Shown piece after piece: positions 16,732-24,312 of a DNA stretch of 37,468 nucleotides. The stretch spans positions 1 through 37,468 of the forward strand of contig NZ_LZMH01000084.1 in NCBI RefSeq assembly GCF_001673635.1. The letters are read 5' to 3'. Every line of letters begins with the position of its first letter. The first letter of the stretch is position 1. Source of the DNA: Mycobacterium asiaticum. Lineage in GTDB: Bacteria; Actinomycetota; Actinomycetes; Mycobacteriales; Mycobacteriaceae. Made by a program: the position numbers and the translations under genes. The notes under the pieces are model-generated. The model was not told where the DNA came from. It saw nothing but the letters and a program-made list of their open reading frames with translations, and did no database searches.

Positions 16732-17121
16732 TCAGGCAGCCTCTCCGGACGGAGCGTTGACGTCCTCGGGCAGCGCCGCCCGGGCGACCTCGACGAGCGC
16801 GGTGAACGCCGCAGCATCCGTGACGGCGATGTCCGCCAGGTTCTTGCGGTCCACCTCGACGCCCGCGGCCTTGAGTCCTTGGATCAGGCGGTTGTAGGTG
16901 ATGTCGTTGGCACGCGCGGCCGCATTGATGCGAGAGATCCACAACTTGCGGAACTCGCCCTTGCGCGCCCGACGGTCACGGTAGGCGTAATTCAGCGAGT
17001 GCAGCTGCTGCTCTTTGGCCTTGCGGTAGAGCCGGGACCGCTGTCCGCGATAGCCCTTCGAAGCCTTCAGGATGGAGCGCCGCTTCTTGTGGGCGTTGAC
17101 CGCCCGCTTTACGCGTGCCAT
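16732..17121 (-). CDS. rplT: 50S ribosomal protein L20
   Basis: 129 residues, the usual mycobacterial length, starting MARVKRAVNAHKKRRSILKA with the basic N-terminal extension that binds 23S rRNA during early 50S assembly. The core motifs YRDRRARKGEFRKLWISRIN and ANDITYNRLIQGLKAAG are intact, and an acidic tail follows (about 110-129). The ATG at 17121 has AGGAA upstream. It lies third in infC-rpmI-rplT, 85 nt after rpmI. In Firmicutes L20 represses this operon through its leader; whether that happens here is not known. Confidence 0.98.
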   Translation of the reverse strand: MARVKRAVNAHKKRRSILKASKGYRGQRSRLYRKAKEQQLHSLNYAYRDRRARKGEFRKLWISRINAAARANDITYNRLIQGLKAAGVEVDRKNLADIAVTDAAAFTALVEVARAALPEDVNAPSGEAA

Positions 17122-17206
17122 GGGTTGTTCCTACTTCCGTTTCAAACGTGATGGTCGGGGGCTGCCGCCAGCCCGCTGTCTCTGGTGGGTGGTTCTCGGC
17201 GCCGGC

Positions 17207-17401
17207 TTAGCCGTTCAGCAGCTTGTTGACCCGCTTGGCGTCGTTGGCCGAGACCGCCGCGCGGCCCTCCAGCCGCCGGGTGCGCGTGCTGGGCTTGTGC
17301 TCGAGCAGGTGCCGCCGGTTGGCTTTCTGCCGGACTATCTTGCCGGTTCCGGTACGCCGGAACCGCTTCGAAGCGCCGCTATGGGTCTTGGCCTTGGGCA
17401 T
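17207..17401 (-). CDS. rpmI: 50S ribosomal protein L35
   Basis: 64 residues, beginning MPKAKTHSGASKRFRRTGTG and continuing with the basic NRRHLLEHKPSTRTRRL segment typical of bacterial L35. It is a small, strongly basic component of the 50S subunit. It lies 42 nt downstream of infC and 85 nt upstream of rplT on the same strand, the conserved infC-rpmI-rplT order. Nothing is missing or unusual. Confidence 0.98.
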   Translation of the reverse strand: MPKAKTHSGASKRFRRTGTGKIVRQKANRRHLLEHKPSTRTRRLEGRAAVSANDAKRVNKLLNG

Positions 17402-17443
17402 GTTTTCTAGGTCCTCTGATTCTGGTCGTGCTGCAAATTCGAG

Positions 17444-18031
17444 TTATGACGGTGCGTGGTCGCCGGCCGCGTCGGGCGCTCCCGGCTCCTCCGGATGCCG
17501 CGCCCTGGCGCGAGTCTTCGCTCCGCGGTGCGGTGCCAGCACCATCGTCATGTTGCGGCCGTCCTGCTTGGCCGACGTCTCGACGAATCCGTATTCGGCG
17601 ACGTCCGCGCCAAGACGTTGCAGCAGGCGGTACCCGAGTTCGGGCCGCGACTGCTCACGTCCGCGAAACATGATGGTGACCTTGACCTTCGACCCCGCTT
17701 CGAGGAAGCGCACTACGTGACCCTTCTTGGTCTCGTAGTCGTGGTCGTCGATCTTGGGCCGCAGCTTCTGTTCCTTGACGACGGTCTGCTGCTGGTTCCT
17801 GCGGGATTCGCGCGCCTTCTGCGCCGCCTCGTACTTGTATTTCCCGTAGTCCATGATCTTGCAGACCGGTGGCCTGGCATTGGGAGCAACTTCGACGAGA
17901 TCGAGATCGGCGTCGGCGGCAACGCGGAGTGCGTCTTCGATACGCACAATGCCTACCTGCTCCCCCCCAGGGCCGATCAATCGAACTTCAGGCACGCGAA
18001 TGCGCTCGTTGACGCGGGTCTCAGTGCTGAT
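17444..18031 (-). CDS. infC: Translation initiation factor IF-3 (probable ATC start)
   Basis: 195 residues from an ATC at 18031, beginning STETRVNERIRVPEVRLIG. IF-3 binds the 30S subunit, prevents premature 50S joining and checks the start codon-anticodon pair. The N domain spans about 1-80 (VGIVRIEDALRVAADADLDL, MDYGKYKYE), a lysine-rich linker about 80-95, and the C domain about 95-175 (TIMFRGREQSRPELGYRLLQ), with a basic, disordered tail. The ATC is preceded by AAGGGAGG, with GGGAGG 4 nt away, and begins exactly where known mycobacterial IF-3 proteins begin. The alternative in-frame ATG at 18070 would add 13 residues and has no good ribosome-binding site. Non-AUG starts of infC allow IF-3 to repress itself in E. 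coli. First gene of infC-rpmI-rplT-tsnR. Confidence 0.95.
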   Translation of the reverse strand: MSTETRVNERIRVPEVRLIGPGGEQVGIVRIEDALRVAADADLDLVEVAPNARPPVCKIMDYGKYKYEAAQKARESRRNQQQTVVKEQKLRPKIDDHDYETKKGHVVRFLEAGSKVKVTIMFRGREQSRPELGYRLLQRLGADVAEYGFVETSAKQDGRNMTMVLAPHRGAKTRARARHPEEPGAPDAAGDHAPS

Positions 18032-18110
18032 GGGGCCTCCCTTGTTGGCTTTCAATCCGGTGCGTTCCATGCCTGAACCTGGGCCGAAACAGCGGGGAGA
18101 CACCAGCCAA

Positions 18111-18138
18111 CAGCAGAAAAGCCCTGCAAAAGCAGGGC
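18111..18138 (-). terminator. Terminator-like hairpin in the infC leader (possible attenuator)
   Basis: On the minus strand GCCCTGC (18138-18132), loop TTTT, GCAGGGC (18127-18121) form a perfect 7-bp G/C-rich stem followed directly by TTTTCTG. It lies about 90 nt before the infC ATC, and no minus-strand gene ends upstream of it. It is therefore better explained as a leader attenuator than as an ordinary terminator. In plus orientation no U-tract follows. Confidence 0.6.
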
Positions 18139-18179
18139 CCAATGCCGACCGATCGCGGCTTGAACGGATGTCAAACCAC

Positions 18180-18257
18180 CTGCGCACAAAGCGCAGAGCA
18201 GGCATGTTGCTATGCCTGTGACCGGACCGAACTACCTTGAGAAAGCCTGAGGCTTCT
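18180..18257 (-). promoter_or_regulatory. Structured infC leader (three hairpins)
   Basis: Reading down the minus strand: GAGAAGCC-TCA-GGCTTTCTC (about 18257-18238, one bulge), CAGGCAT-AGCAAC-ATGCCTG (about 18216-18197) and CTGCGC-TTTGT-GCGCAG (18196-18180). They precede the terminator-like hairpin at 18111-18138. The CCTGC element in the second hairpin could instead pair with GCAGG of the terminator's 3' arm, giving an antiterminated state. The whole 18032-18477 gap is explained by this leader plus two divergent promoters. Confidence 0.5.
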
Positions 18258-18326
18258 CGTGGCAATCGGTGGGAGTGGGACTCCACTTAACTGTCCCTGG
18301 CCGTGGCCGGGATGGTCGCAGCAGAC

Positions 18327-18335
18327 AGTTTAGCA
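18327..18335 (-). promoter_or_regulatory. Candidate infC operon promoter (extended -10)
   Basis: The minus strand reads TGC-TAAACT, matching the mycobacterial extended -10 pattern TGnTAnnnT. No recognisable -35 is needed for this class. Transcription would start near 18320, giving an infC leader of about 290 nt that includes all the leader hairpins. Confidence 0.45.
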
Positions 18336-18463
18336 GGCATGACGTGTCTTCTCGGCCTGGCGGGTCGTGGCCGCGAGCAGTTCGGCCGGCGCGGGCACCA
18401 CGGCGCGTCAGGCCCGTGCGGACAAGCCGGGCCCATCCCCAGGAATTTCTGGGTTATAGCGAA

Positions 18464-18478
18464 TATCCTCGCGGTCTG
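18464..18478 (+). promoter_or_regulatory. Candidate leaderless promoter of lysX
   Basis: TATCCT at 18464-18469 fits the TAnnnT -10 pattern and would place the transcription start within 1-2 nt of the lysX GTG at 18478. No Shine-Dalgarno sequence precedes the GTG, which agrees with leaderless translation, common in mycobacteria. Confidence 0.4.
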
Positions 18479-21400
18479 TGACACTCACCAAATCCCACCC
18501 GGTGCGCCGGGCGAAGACCCGTTACCACTGGCTGCCCGCGGCGGCCGGGTGGACGGTCGGCGTCATCGCCACCGTGTCACTTCTGGCCAGTGTCTCGCCG
18601 TTGATCCGTTGGCTGATCCACACACCGCGCGTCTTCATCAACAGCTACCTGTTCAACTTCCCCGACACCAGCTTCGCGTGGTCGTTTGTGCTGGCCCTGC
18701 TCGCCGCGGCGCTCACGGCCCGCAAGCGAATCGCCTGGCTGGTGTTGCTGGGCAACATGGTGGTGCACGCAGTCATCAACGCGGCCGACATCGCCGCGGG
18801 TGACAACACCCCGGCCGAAGCGTTCGGGGAGAACTTCGGGTTCGCCTTCCATGTGGTGGCAATCGTGCTGTTGGTGCTGGGCTATCGGGAGTTCTGGGCC
18901 AAAGTCCGCAGAGGCGCGCTGTTTCGGGCCGCCGCGGTGCTCGGGATCGGCGGAGCCCTGGGCATTCTGGCGTCCTGGGCACTCGTGGAGATGTTCCCCG
19001 GGACACTGGCGCCCGAGGAGCGACTGCCCTACGTCGCCAACCGGGTCGTCGGGTTCGGCTTCGCCGACCCCGATCTGTTCACCGGCCGACCACACGTCTT
19101 CCTCAACGCGATCTTCGGCTTGTTCGGCGCGCTGGCGTTGATCGCCGCCACGATCGTGCTGTTCCTCTCGCAGCGCGCCGACAACGCGCTCACCGGCGAG
19201 GACGAGTCTGCCATCCGAGGGCTGGTCGAATTGTGGGGGAAGAACGACTCACTGGCCTACTTCGCCACCCGCCGCGACAAGTCGGTGATCTTCGCCCCCA
19301 GCGGTCGCGCCGCCCTCACCTACCGCGTCGAGGTCGGTGTCTGCCTTGCCAGCGGCGATCCCGTCGGCGACCCGAAGGCGTGGCGTCAGGCCGTCGACGC
19401 GTGGCTGCAGCTGTGCCAAACCTACGGCTGGGCGCCTGGCGTGATGGGCGCCAGCTCCCAAGGCGCCCAGGTGTACCGGGAGGCGGGACTGAACGCGTTG
19501 GAACTCGGCGACGAGGCCATCCTGCGTCCGGCCGACTTCAAGTTGTCCGGCCCGGAGATGCGCGGCGTCCGCCAGGCCGTCACCCGGGCCCGGCGCGCTG
19601 GGCTGACGGTGCGCGTTCGGCGCCACCGCGACATCCCCCCAGAAGAGATGGCGCAAACCGTCGAGCGGGCGGATGCCTGGCGCGACACCGAATCCGAACG
19701 CGGCTTCTCCATGGCGCTTGGCCGGCTGGGGGACCCGGCCGACGGCGACTGCCTGCTAGTGGAGGCGGTCGACCCGGCCGGACAGGTGGTGGCGATGCTG
19801 TCGCTGGTGCCCTGGGGCACCACCGGCGTCTCGTTGGACCTGATGCGTCGCTCCCGCGAATCGCCCAACGGCACCATCGAACTGATGGTCAGCGAGCTCA
19901 CGCTGCACGCCCAGAACCTGGGCCTGAGCCGAATTTCGTTGAATTTCGCGGTGTTTCGGTCGGCCTTCGAACAGGGTGAGCAGCTCGGGGCCGGCCCGGT
20001 CGCCCGCCTTTGGCGGGGCTTGCTGGTGTTCTTCTCGCGGTGGTGGCAGCTCGAGACGTTGTACCGCTCCAACGACAAGTATCAGCCCGAATGGGTTCCG
20101 CGTTACGCCTGTTACGAGGACGCGCGCATGATGCCGCGGGTGGGCGTCGCATCCGTGATCGCCGAGGGCTTCCTGGTACTGCCGTTCAGCCGGCGCGACA
20201 AGATGCACACCGGCCATCACCGGGCCGTGCCGCAGCGCCTGGTCGACACCGGATTGTTGCATCCCGACGGCACCGCGCCCGACGTCAGCGGCCTGCAGGA
20301 AGCCGACATCCCCGAGGACGACGACGCCCACCGCCGCCTGCCCGAGCAGGTGCGGGTCCGGCTGGCCAAGCTGAAGAAGCTGCGCAGAAGCGGCGTGGAC
20401 GCCTATCCCGTCGGTGAGGCGCCGACGCACACCGTCGCCGAGGCGCTGACTGCCGACGACGACGCCACCATCTCGGTGTCCGGTCGGATCCTGCGGATCC
20501 GGAACTACGGCGGCGTGCTGTTCGCGCACTTGCGTGACTGGTCCGGCGAAGTGCAAGTGCTGCTTGACAATTCACAATTGAAGGACGGCCGTGCCGCCGA
20601 TTTCAATGCGGCGATCGACCTGGGTGACCTGGTCGAGATGACCGGGCACATGGGCTACAGCAAGAAGGGCACCCGGTCGTTGATCGTCGGCCGCTGGCGG
20701 CTGACCGGAAAGTGTCTGCGGCCCCTGCCGAACAAGTGGAAAGGGCTGACCGACCCGGAAGCCCGGGTACGCACGCGCTACGTGGACCTGGCCGTCAACG
20801 TGGAGTCACGCGACCTGATCACCGCGCGCAGCAGCGTGCTGCGCTCCATCCGCGAGACGCTCTTCGCCAAGGGCTTCATCGAGGTCGAGACGCCGATCCT
20901 GCAGCAGGTGCACGGCGGCGCCACCGCCCGCCCGTTCGTGACCCATATCAACGCCTACGCGATGGACCTGTTCCTGCGGATCGCCCCCGAGCTGTACCTC
21001 AAGCGCCTCTGTGTCGGCGGCGTGGAGCGGGTGTTCGAACTCGGCCGCGCCTTCCGCAACGAGGGCGTCGACTTCAGCCACAACCCGGAGTTCACCCTGC
21101 TGGAGGCCTACCAGGCGCACGCCGATTACCGGGTATGGATCGACGGCTGCCGCGAACTGATCCAGAATGCGGCGCAAGCGGCAAATGGCTCCCAGACGGC
21201 GATGCGGCCCCGCGCTCAAGATGATTCGAATAGCTACGGCGCACGACTCGAACCGTTCGACATCTCCGGAGTCTGGCCGGTCAAGACCGTCCACGACGCG
21301 GTGTCCGAAGCTCTGGGTGAGCACATCGACGCCGAGACCGATCTCAGGACACTGCGCAAGCTGTCGGACGCAGCGCGGATCCCGTACCGCAACTACTGGG

Positions 21401-21813
21401 ATGCGGGAGCGGTGGTCCTGGAGCTCTATGAGCACCTGGTCGAGGACCGCACCGAGCAACCGACGTTCTACATCGACTTCCCCACCTCGGTATCCCCACT
21501 GACCAGGCCACATCGCAGCAAACGCGGTGTCGCCGAGCGCTGGGACCTGGTGGCCTGGGGTGTTGAGCTGGGCACGGCGTACAGCGAGCTCACCGACCCG
21601 GTGGAGCAGCGGCGGCGGCTGGAGGAGCAGTCCCTGCTCGCCGCCGGCGGTGACCCGGAGGCGATGGAGCTCGACGAGGACTTCCTGCAGGCGATGGAGT
21701 ACGCAATGCCGCCCACGGGTGGTCTCGGGATGGGGGTGGACCGGGTGGTCATGCTGATCACCGGGCGCAGCATCCGGGAGACGTTGCCGTTCCCGCTGGC
21801 TAAGCCCCACTGA
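18478..21813 (+). CDS. lysX: Bifunctional lysylphosphatidylglycerol synthase / lysine-tRNA ligase LysX
   Basis: 1111 residues from the GTG at 18478. LysX charges tRNA-Lys and transfers lysine to phosphatidylglycerol in the plasma membrane; the positively charged lipid protects against cationic peptides. Order: about seven membrane helices at 15-240, an MprF-type lysyltransferase domain at about 245-550 (GVMGASSQGAQVYREAGLNA, RISLNFAVFRSAFEQGEQLG), a linker, an OB-fold anticodon-binding domain at about 640-760 (SGRILRIRNYGGVLFAHLRD), and a class II LysRS core at about 780-1108. That core has motif 2 at about 859 (FRNEGVDFSHNPEFTLLEAY) and motif 3 at about 1082 (GGLGMGVDRVVMLITG). H37Rv LysX is annotated longer (1172 aa, from memory); here the equivalent upstream sequence is out of frame, supporting this start. 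Divergent from infC. Confidence 0.97.
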   Translation: MTLTKSHPVRRAKTRYHWLPAAAGWTVGVIATVSLLASVSPLIRWLIHTPRVFINSYLFNFPDTSFAWSFVLALLAAALTARKRIAWLVLLGNMVVHAVINAADIAAGDNTPAEAFGENFGFAFHVVAIVLLVLGYREFWAKVRRGALFRAAAVLGIGGALGILASWALVEMFPGTLAPEERLPYVANRVVGFGFADPDLFTGRPHVFLNAIFGLFGALALIAATIVLFLSQRADNALTGEDESAIRGLVELWGKNDSLAYFATRRDKSVIFAPSGRAALTYRVEVGVCLASGDPVGDPKAWRQAVDAWLQLCQTYGWAPGVMGASSQGAQVYREAGLNALELGDEAILRPADFKLSGPEMRGVRQAVTRARRAGLTVRVRRHRDIPPEEMAQTVERADAWRDTESERGFSMALGRLGDPADGDCLLVEAVDPAGQVVAMLSLVPWGTTGVSLDLMRRSRESPNGTIELMVSELTLHAQNLGLSRISLNFAVFRSAFEQGEQLGAGPVARLWRGLLVFFSRWWQLETLYRSNDKYQPEWVPRYACYEDARMMPRVGVASVIAEGFLVLPFSRRDKMHTGHHRAVPQRLVDTGLLHPDGTAPDVSGLQEADIPEDDDAHRRLPEQVRVRLAKLKKLRRSGVDAYPVGEAPTHTVAEALTADDDATISVSGRILRIRNYGGVLFAHLRDWSGEVQVLLDNSQLKDGRAADFNAAIDLGDLVEMTGHMGYSKKGTRSLIVGRWRLTGKCLRPLPNKWKGLTDPEARVRTRYVDLAVNVESRDLITARSSVLRSIRETLFAKGFIEVETPILQQVHGGATARPFVTHINAYAMDLFLRIAPELYLKRLCVGGVERVFELGRAFRNEGVDFSHNPEFTLLEAYQAHADYRVWIDGCRELIQNAAQAANGSQTAMRPRAQDDSNSYGARLEPFDISGVWPVKTVHDAVSEALGEHIDAETDLRTLRKLSDAARIPYRNYWDAGAVVLELYEHLVEDRTEQPTFYIDFPTSVSPLTRPHRSKRGVAERWDLVAWGVELGTAYSELTDPVEQRRRLEEQSLLAAGGDPEAMELDEDFLQAMEYAMPPTGGLGMGVDRVVMLITGRSIRETLPFPLAKPH

Positions 21814-21885
21814 TTTGCTGTTTAGCTGACACGCCGCATTCAGCCGACTCACAGGAAATCTTTCGAAAACATAATCCCGCGTGGG

Positions 21886-23334
21886 ATGCCGAAGACCGAC
21901 AATGAGCGCGTGACCGCATCAGCATTCAGTCACACCTCGCTGATGCATGGCTGGGTGCCGATCACCGTGCAAGTGGTGTCGGCGGCGGCGCTGACGCTGG
22001 CGGTCGGCTGGCGTCCGCGCAACTGGCTGCTACGACGGCTGCCGGTGGCGATGCTTGCCGGCGCCGCGACGGCCTGCACGACGCGCGCGTACGTCACCAG
22101 ACTCGCCGACGAGCCCGCCCCCGGTGCGCTGTGGGCCTGGACCGGGCTGGCCGGGATCGCCGCCGCGGTGCTGGTCATCGGCTGGCGCGGCGCCCGCCGC
22201 TGGCGTCGCGCAGCTTCCCTGCTGGCGGTGCCGCTGTGCCTGCTCAGCACCGCGCTGACGCTCAACATGTGGGTCGGCTACTTCCCCACCGTGCAGGCCG
22301 CCTGGAGCCAGCTCACCTCCGGCCCGCTGCCCGACCAGACCGACCAGGCCACTTTCGCCGGGATGGTCGCGATGGCCGGCAAGGGGGCGCGGCCGCCGCA
22401 CGGTAGCGTGGTGCCCGTCGTGATCCCGTCGGACGCTTCGCACTTCAAGCATCGCGGGGAGCTGGTGTACCTTCCGCCGGCCTGGTTCGCCAGCGATCCG
22501 CCACCGCGGCTGCCGACCGTGCTGATGATCGGCGGCCAGTTCAACACTCCGGCGGATTGGGCCCGGGCCGGCAACGCGGTCCAGACGATGGACGACTTTG
22601 CCGCAACCCACGACGGCAACGCGCCGGTACTGGTGTTCGCAGACTCGGGCGGCGCCTTCAACGTCGACACCGAATGCGTCAACGGGCGCCGCGGCAATGC
22701 CGCCGACCACCTCACGAAAGACGTTGTCCCTTATATTGTTTCGAAATTCGGGGTGAGCGCGCAGCCAGCGAACTGGGGCATCGTCGGCTGGTCGATGGGC
22801 GGCACCTGTGCGGTGGATCTGACCGTCATGCACCCCATGTTGTTCAGCGCGTTCGTCGACGTTGCCGGCGACCTGTATCCCAACGCGGGAAACAAAGCCC
22901 AGACCATCGCCCGGCTGTTCGGCGGCAGCGCCGACGCATGGGCTAGCTATGACCCGACCACCGTCATCGCCCGCCATGGCCCCTACACCGGCGTCGCGGG
23001 GTGGTTCGCGATCTCCTCGGCCGGACCGCCGATCGTCGACATCGCCGCAATGCGCCTGGCGGGGCGTGCCGCGCCGGCCAACCCCGGCAACCAGACCGCT
23101 GCGGCCAACGCCCTGTGTGCGGTGGGCCGCTCCTACGGCATCGACTGCGCGGTGGTGCCCGCGCCCGGTAAGCACGACTGGCCGTTCGCCGACCGCGCAT
23201 TCGCCGCGGCGCTGCCATGGCTTGCCGGTCACCTGGGCACCCCCGCAGCGCCGCGCATTCCGCTGCCGGGCATGCCGACTCCCCCAGCGCCGGCGGGTTC
23301 TGCACCCGCCCAAGTCGTCGCGGCCGGGCGGTAA
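21886..23334 (+). CDS. Membrane-anchored esterase of the Ag85/MPT51-like fold (Rv1639c-type)
   Basis: 482 residues from the ATG at 21886 (GTG at 21910 is an alternative). About four N-terminal membrane helices (residues 20-145) are followed by an extracytoplasmic alpha/beta-hydrolase of the esterase D / antigen 85 kind. The nucleophile elbow is GW-S303-MGG and the likely catalytic His is H430 in APGKHDWPF. The acidic residue is probably in the VDVAGDLYPNAGN region, which I cannot fix. The C-terminus is a Pro-rich tail. The substrate is unknown; a cell-envelope lipid or ester is plausible from the fold and location. CATAAT at 21870-21875 would place a transcription start within a few bases of the ATG. 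It heads a run of close genes (6 and 9 nt gaps). Confidence 0.87.
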   Translation: MPKTDNERVTASAFSHTSLMHGWVPITVQVVSAAALTLAVGWRPRNWLLRRLPVAMLAGAATACTTRAYVTRLADEPAPGALWAWTGLAGIAAAVLVIGWRGARRWRRAASLLAVPLCLLSTALTLNMWVGYFPTVQAAWSQLTSGPLPDQTDQATFAGMVAMAGKGARPPHGSVVPVVIPSDASHFKHRGELVYLPPAWFASDPPPRLPTVLMIGGQFNTPADWARAGNAVQTMDDFAATHDGNAPVLVFADSGGAFNVDTECVNGRRGNAADHLTKDVVPYIVSKFGVSAQPANWGIVGWSMGGTCAVDLTVMHPMLFSAFVDVAGDLYPNAGNKAQTIARLFGGSADAWASYDPTTVIARHGPYTGVAGWFAISSAGPPIVDIAAMRLAGRAAPANPGNQTAAANALCAVGRSYGIDCAVVPAPGKHDWPFADRAFAAALPWLAGHLGTPAAPRIPLPGMPTPPAPAGSAPAQVVAAGR

Positions 23335-23340
23335 CCCCGA

Positions 23341-23778
23341 ATGCCCGGAGTTGCCGGTGTCCGCCGCGCGATCTTCGCGCGGCACTGCCACCCGTGGAGC
23401 GCGTGGACCCGGTGGGCCAGCACGCCCCTGACGCTGATACCGATCTGGACCCGACGCCCCAGCCACGCTGTGCTGCTCGCGATGTGGTTCGCAGTCAATC
23501 CGGTGGTCTTCGGCAAGCCGAAGCACCTCGACGCCTGGGCGACGCGGGCCATGCTCGGCGAGGAACTGTGGATCACCGAGCGGCCCCGCGATGCCGCCGC
23601 GCTGCTCAGCATTGCCACTTCGGCAATCGCGCTTCGCGCGGCGATCGCGGCACGGCGTCGTCAGCTGAAACCGGCCGTCGTTTCCGTCGCGGTGCAAATG
23701 GCGCTGACCATGCTGTACTGGCAGCTGATGGTGCGGTATCTCGCGCGGCACCAACCCGGCACAGAGCCCCACCAGTAG
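23341..23778 (+). CDS. DUF6653-like membrane protein
   Basis: 145 residues, starting at the ATG 6 nt after the esterase stop. The pattern FARHCHPWSAWTRWASTPL, then WFAVNPVVFGKP, DAWATRAMLGEELW, and a C-terminal hydrophobic segment (VAVQMALTMLYWQLMVRYLA) fits the DUF6653 family, whose function is unknown. Two or three hydrophobic stretches suggest a small membrane protein. The tight spacing to the esterase upstream and the Rv1638A-like gene downstream argues for one transcript. Confidence 0.75.
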   Translation: MPGVAGVRRAIFARHCHPWSAWTRWASTPLTLIPIWTRRPSHAVLLAMWFAVNPVVFGKPKHLDAWATRAMLGEELWITERPRDAAALLSIATSAIALRAAIAARRRQLKPAVVSVAVQMALTMLYWQLMVRYLARHQPGTEPHQ

Positions 23779-23787
23779 CCTTGCGAC

Positions 23788-24114
23788 ATGCCCGACCAAC
23801 CGCCTTCGTCCGAAGCGACACCGCCACCCGCGCCCGACCCTGGCGCGAGCAGACGCGAAAGCGCCTCGAATTCAGCGGATTCTGGTGCTTTCGCGTCTGC
23901 TCGCGGGGAGGAACCCTACGACCGCGGTGGTGTGCCGACCTTTGAATCGGTGCGCGAGAAGATCGAATCTCGCTATGGCGCCGCAATCGGCGCCGAGGAG
24001 CTGGCCGCCGACACCGAAGAGGGCCGCGCCGTCGAGGAACAATTCGAAGCGCGACAGCGCGCGGCCGCCGAGCGTTTGGCGCAAATCCGGGAGTCGATGC
24101 GCACCGATGAGTGA
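23788..24114 (+). CDS. Small conserved actinobacterial protein (Rv1638A-type), with inserted repeat
   Basis: 108 residues. The conserved part is residues 42-108: YDRGGVPTFESVREKIESRY, then an acidic helical stretch ending RQRAAAERLAQIRESMR. It matches H37Rv Rv1638A as I remember it, and its function is unknown. The N-terminal 41 residues are Pro/Ser/Ala-rich and disordered. About 21 of them (ASRRESASNSADSGAFASAR) are encoded by a long palindromic repeat at 23844-23905, which has been kept in frame. It begins 9 nt after the DUF6653 gene. Its stop overlaps the ATG of the kinase remnant at 24107. Confidence 0.8.
   Translation: MPDQPPSSEATPPPAPDPGASRRESASNSADSGAFASARGEEPYDRGGVPTFESVREKIESRYGAAIGAEELAADTEEGRAVEEQFEARQRAAAERLAQIRESMRTDE
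23844..23905. repeat. Long inverted repeat inside a coding region
   Basis: Left arm CGCGAGCAGACGCGAAAGC (23844-23862) and its exact 19-bp reverse complement (23887-23905) flank a 24-nt spacer. The outer sequence GCGAGCAGACGC resembles a palindromic element that recurs between genes in mycobacterial genomes (from memory). Here it lies within the N-terminal coding part of the Rv1638A-like gene. Confidence 0.9.
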
Positions 24115-24269
24115 CACCGTGCCGACTTCTCGGGCGGGCATGCAGTTCGGGCCCTACCAGCTGCGACGATTATTGGGCCGAGGCGGAATGGGTCAACGTG
24201 TGCGCGCCCGGAACCATTGACCAAACCGGCAAGGTCGCCGAGACCATCGCCGCAAAGGTGCCCAAATGA
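24107..24269 (+). pseudogene. Collapsed Ser/Thr protein kinase remnant (PknH-like ends joined)
   Basis: From ATG 24107 the frame gives MSDTVPTSRAGMQFGPYQL, then LLGRGGMG, which is the start of a mycobacterial receptor-type Ser/Thr kinase up to the glycine-rich ATP loop. The sequence then turns to unrelated residues and stops at 24220. In the +1 frame, 24189-24269 reads WVNVCAPGTIDQTGKVAETI followed by AAKVPK and a stop. That resembles the last residues of the PknH-type extracellular sensor domain. The simplest reading is a large internal deletion removing most of the kinase, its membrane helix and the sensor, leaving both ends joined out of frame. The kinase assignment is firm; the sensor tail is less so. 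Confidence 0.65.
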
Positions 24270-24312
24270 CCAGCCGAATGACGTCCCAAGAGACCAGAGG
24301 CAGGCGCTGATC

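Noticed and set aside
22030..23799. 589-codon minus-strand frame opposite the esterase gene
   Set aside because: Arg/Gly/His-rich composition with no domain, opposite a clear esterase with catalytic motifs.
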